Positions 48,584 to 48,608 of a DNA stretch of 48,608 nucleotides are shown here, one piece after another. How positions within the stretch are numbered: the first letter of the stretch is position 1; every line of letters starts with the position of its first letter. Under the pieces are notes generated by a model. It saw only the letters and a program-made list of their open reading frames with translations. It was not told the origin of the DNA and did no database searches. Location: assembly GCA_029564595.1 (NCBI GenBank), contig JAKQPS010000191.1, positions 1-48,608 of the forward strand, written 5' to 3'. A program made the translations under genes and the position numbers. The stretch comes from a bacterium (GTDB lineage Bacteria > UBP15 > UBA6099).

Positions 48584-48608
48584 GCGCGCGCGTGTACGTG
48601 CGCTCACA

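Larger units (their letters stand above)
47766..48608. other. 0.84-kb non-coding right end of the island
   Basis: Apart from a 12-codon gene stump, GTTAAC repeats and direct repeat B, no gene is visible. After repeat B come two hairpins and an alternating GC tract at the window edge. Confidence 0.5.

Overview
The window reads as chromosomal DNA from a GC-rich, double-membraned (diderm) bacterium, probably an uncultured or poorly sampled lineage. The evidence is an OmpH/Skp-like periplasmic chaperone, many signal peptides, a sigma-54 gene, a chemosensory operon and the two-subunit 'short' leuC/leuD pair. I cannot name the phylum from sequence alone. Genes are dense, mostly on the + strand, often overlap by a few bases, and use TTG starts more than once.

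Layout. 1-0.9 kb: the edge of a leftward gene, then non-coding DNA with dispersed repeats. 0.9-7.4 kb: ftsH (with an unusual C-terminal extension), an isochorismatase-family hydrolase, cysS, leuC and leuD. 7.6-23.3 kb: one long probable operon that starts with rpoN (with an inserted zinc ribbon). It continues with a giant TPR/Ig-like membrane protein and a membrane zinc-ribbon protein, then a chemosensory set: REC-GAF-GGDEF cyclase, single REC protein, cheR, hybrid cheA, cheW, a methyl-accepting protein and cheB. The cyclase suggests an output through c-di-GMP, as in Wsp-type systems, not a flagellar motor. 23.4-38.5 kb: envelope and polysaccharide functions, namely an SLBB-domain secreted protein, two exported alpha/beta hydrolases (leftward), OmpH/Skp, a TIM-barrel isomerase, an S55 (SpoIVB-type) peptidase paired with a secreted beta-propeller protein, a mannose-1-phosphate guanylyltransferase-like fusion, tRNA-Pro(UGG), a UDP-glucuronate decarboxylase-like epimerase, a family 2 glycosyltransferase and an EamA transporter.

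38.5-48.6 kb is accessory and visibly more AT-rich. It opens with a stand-alone YcaO enzyme behind a structured, SD-bearing leader. A non-coding stretch full of hairpins follows. Then comes an island bounded by two ~135-bp direct repeats (41.0 and 48.3 kb). It holds a MerR-like regulator behind a perfect consensus promoter, a small unknown protein, and a tightly packed operon: SPL-like radical SAM enzyme, ParB-like protein, methyltransferase-like protein, DUF523/TudS-like protein and a second SPL-like radical SAM enzyme. An AlbA/HATPase regulator closes it. Phage-derived gene families dominate the operon. The island and the YcaO gene are the best candidates here for undescribed biology.
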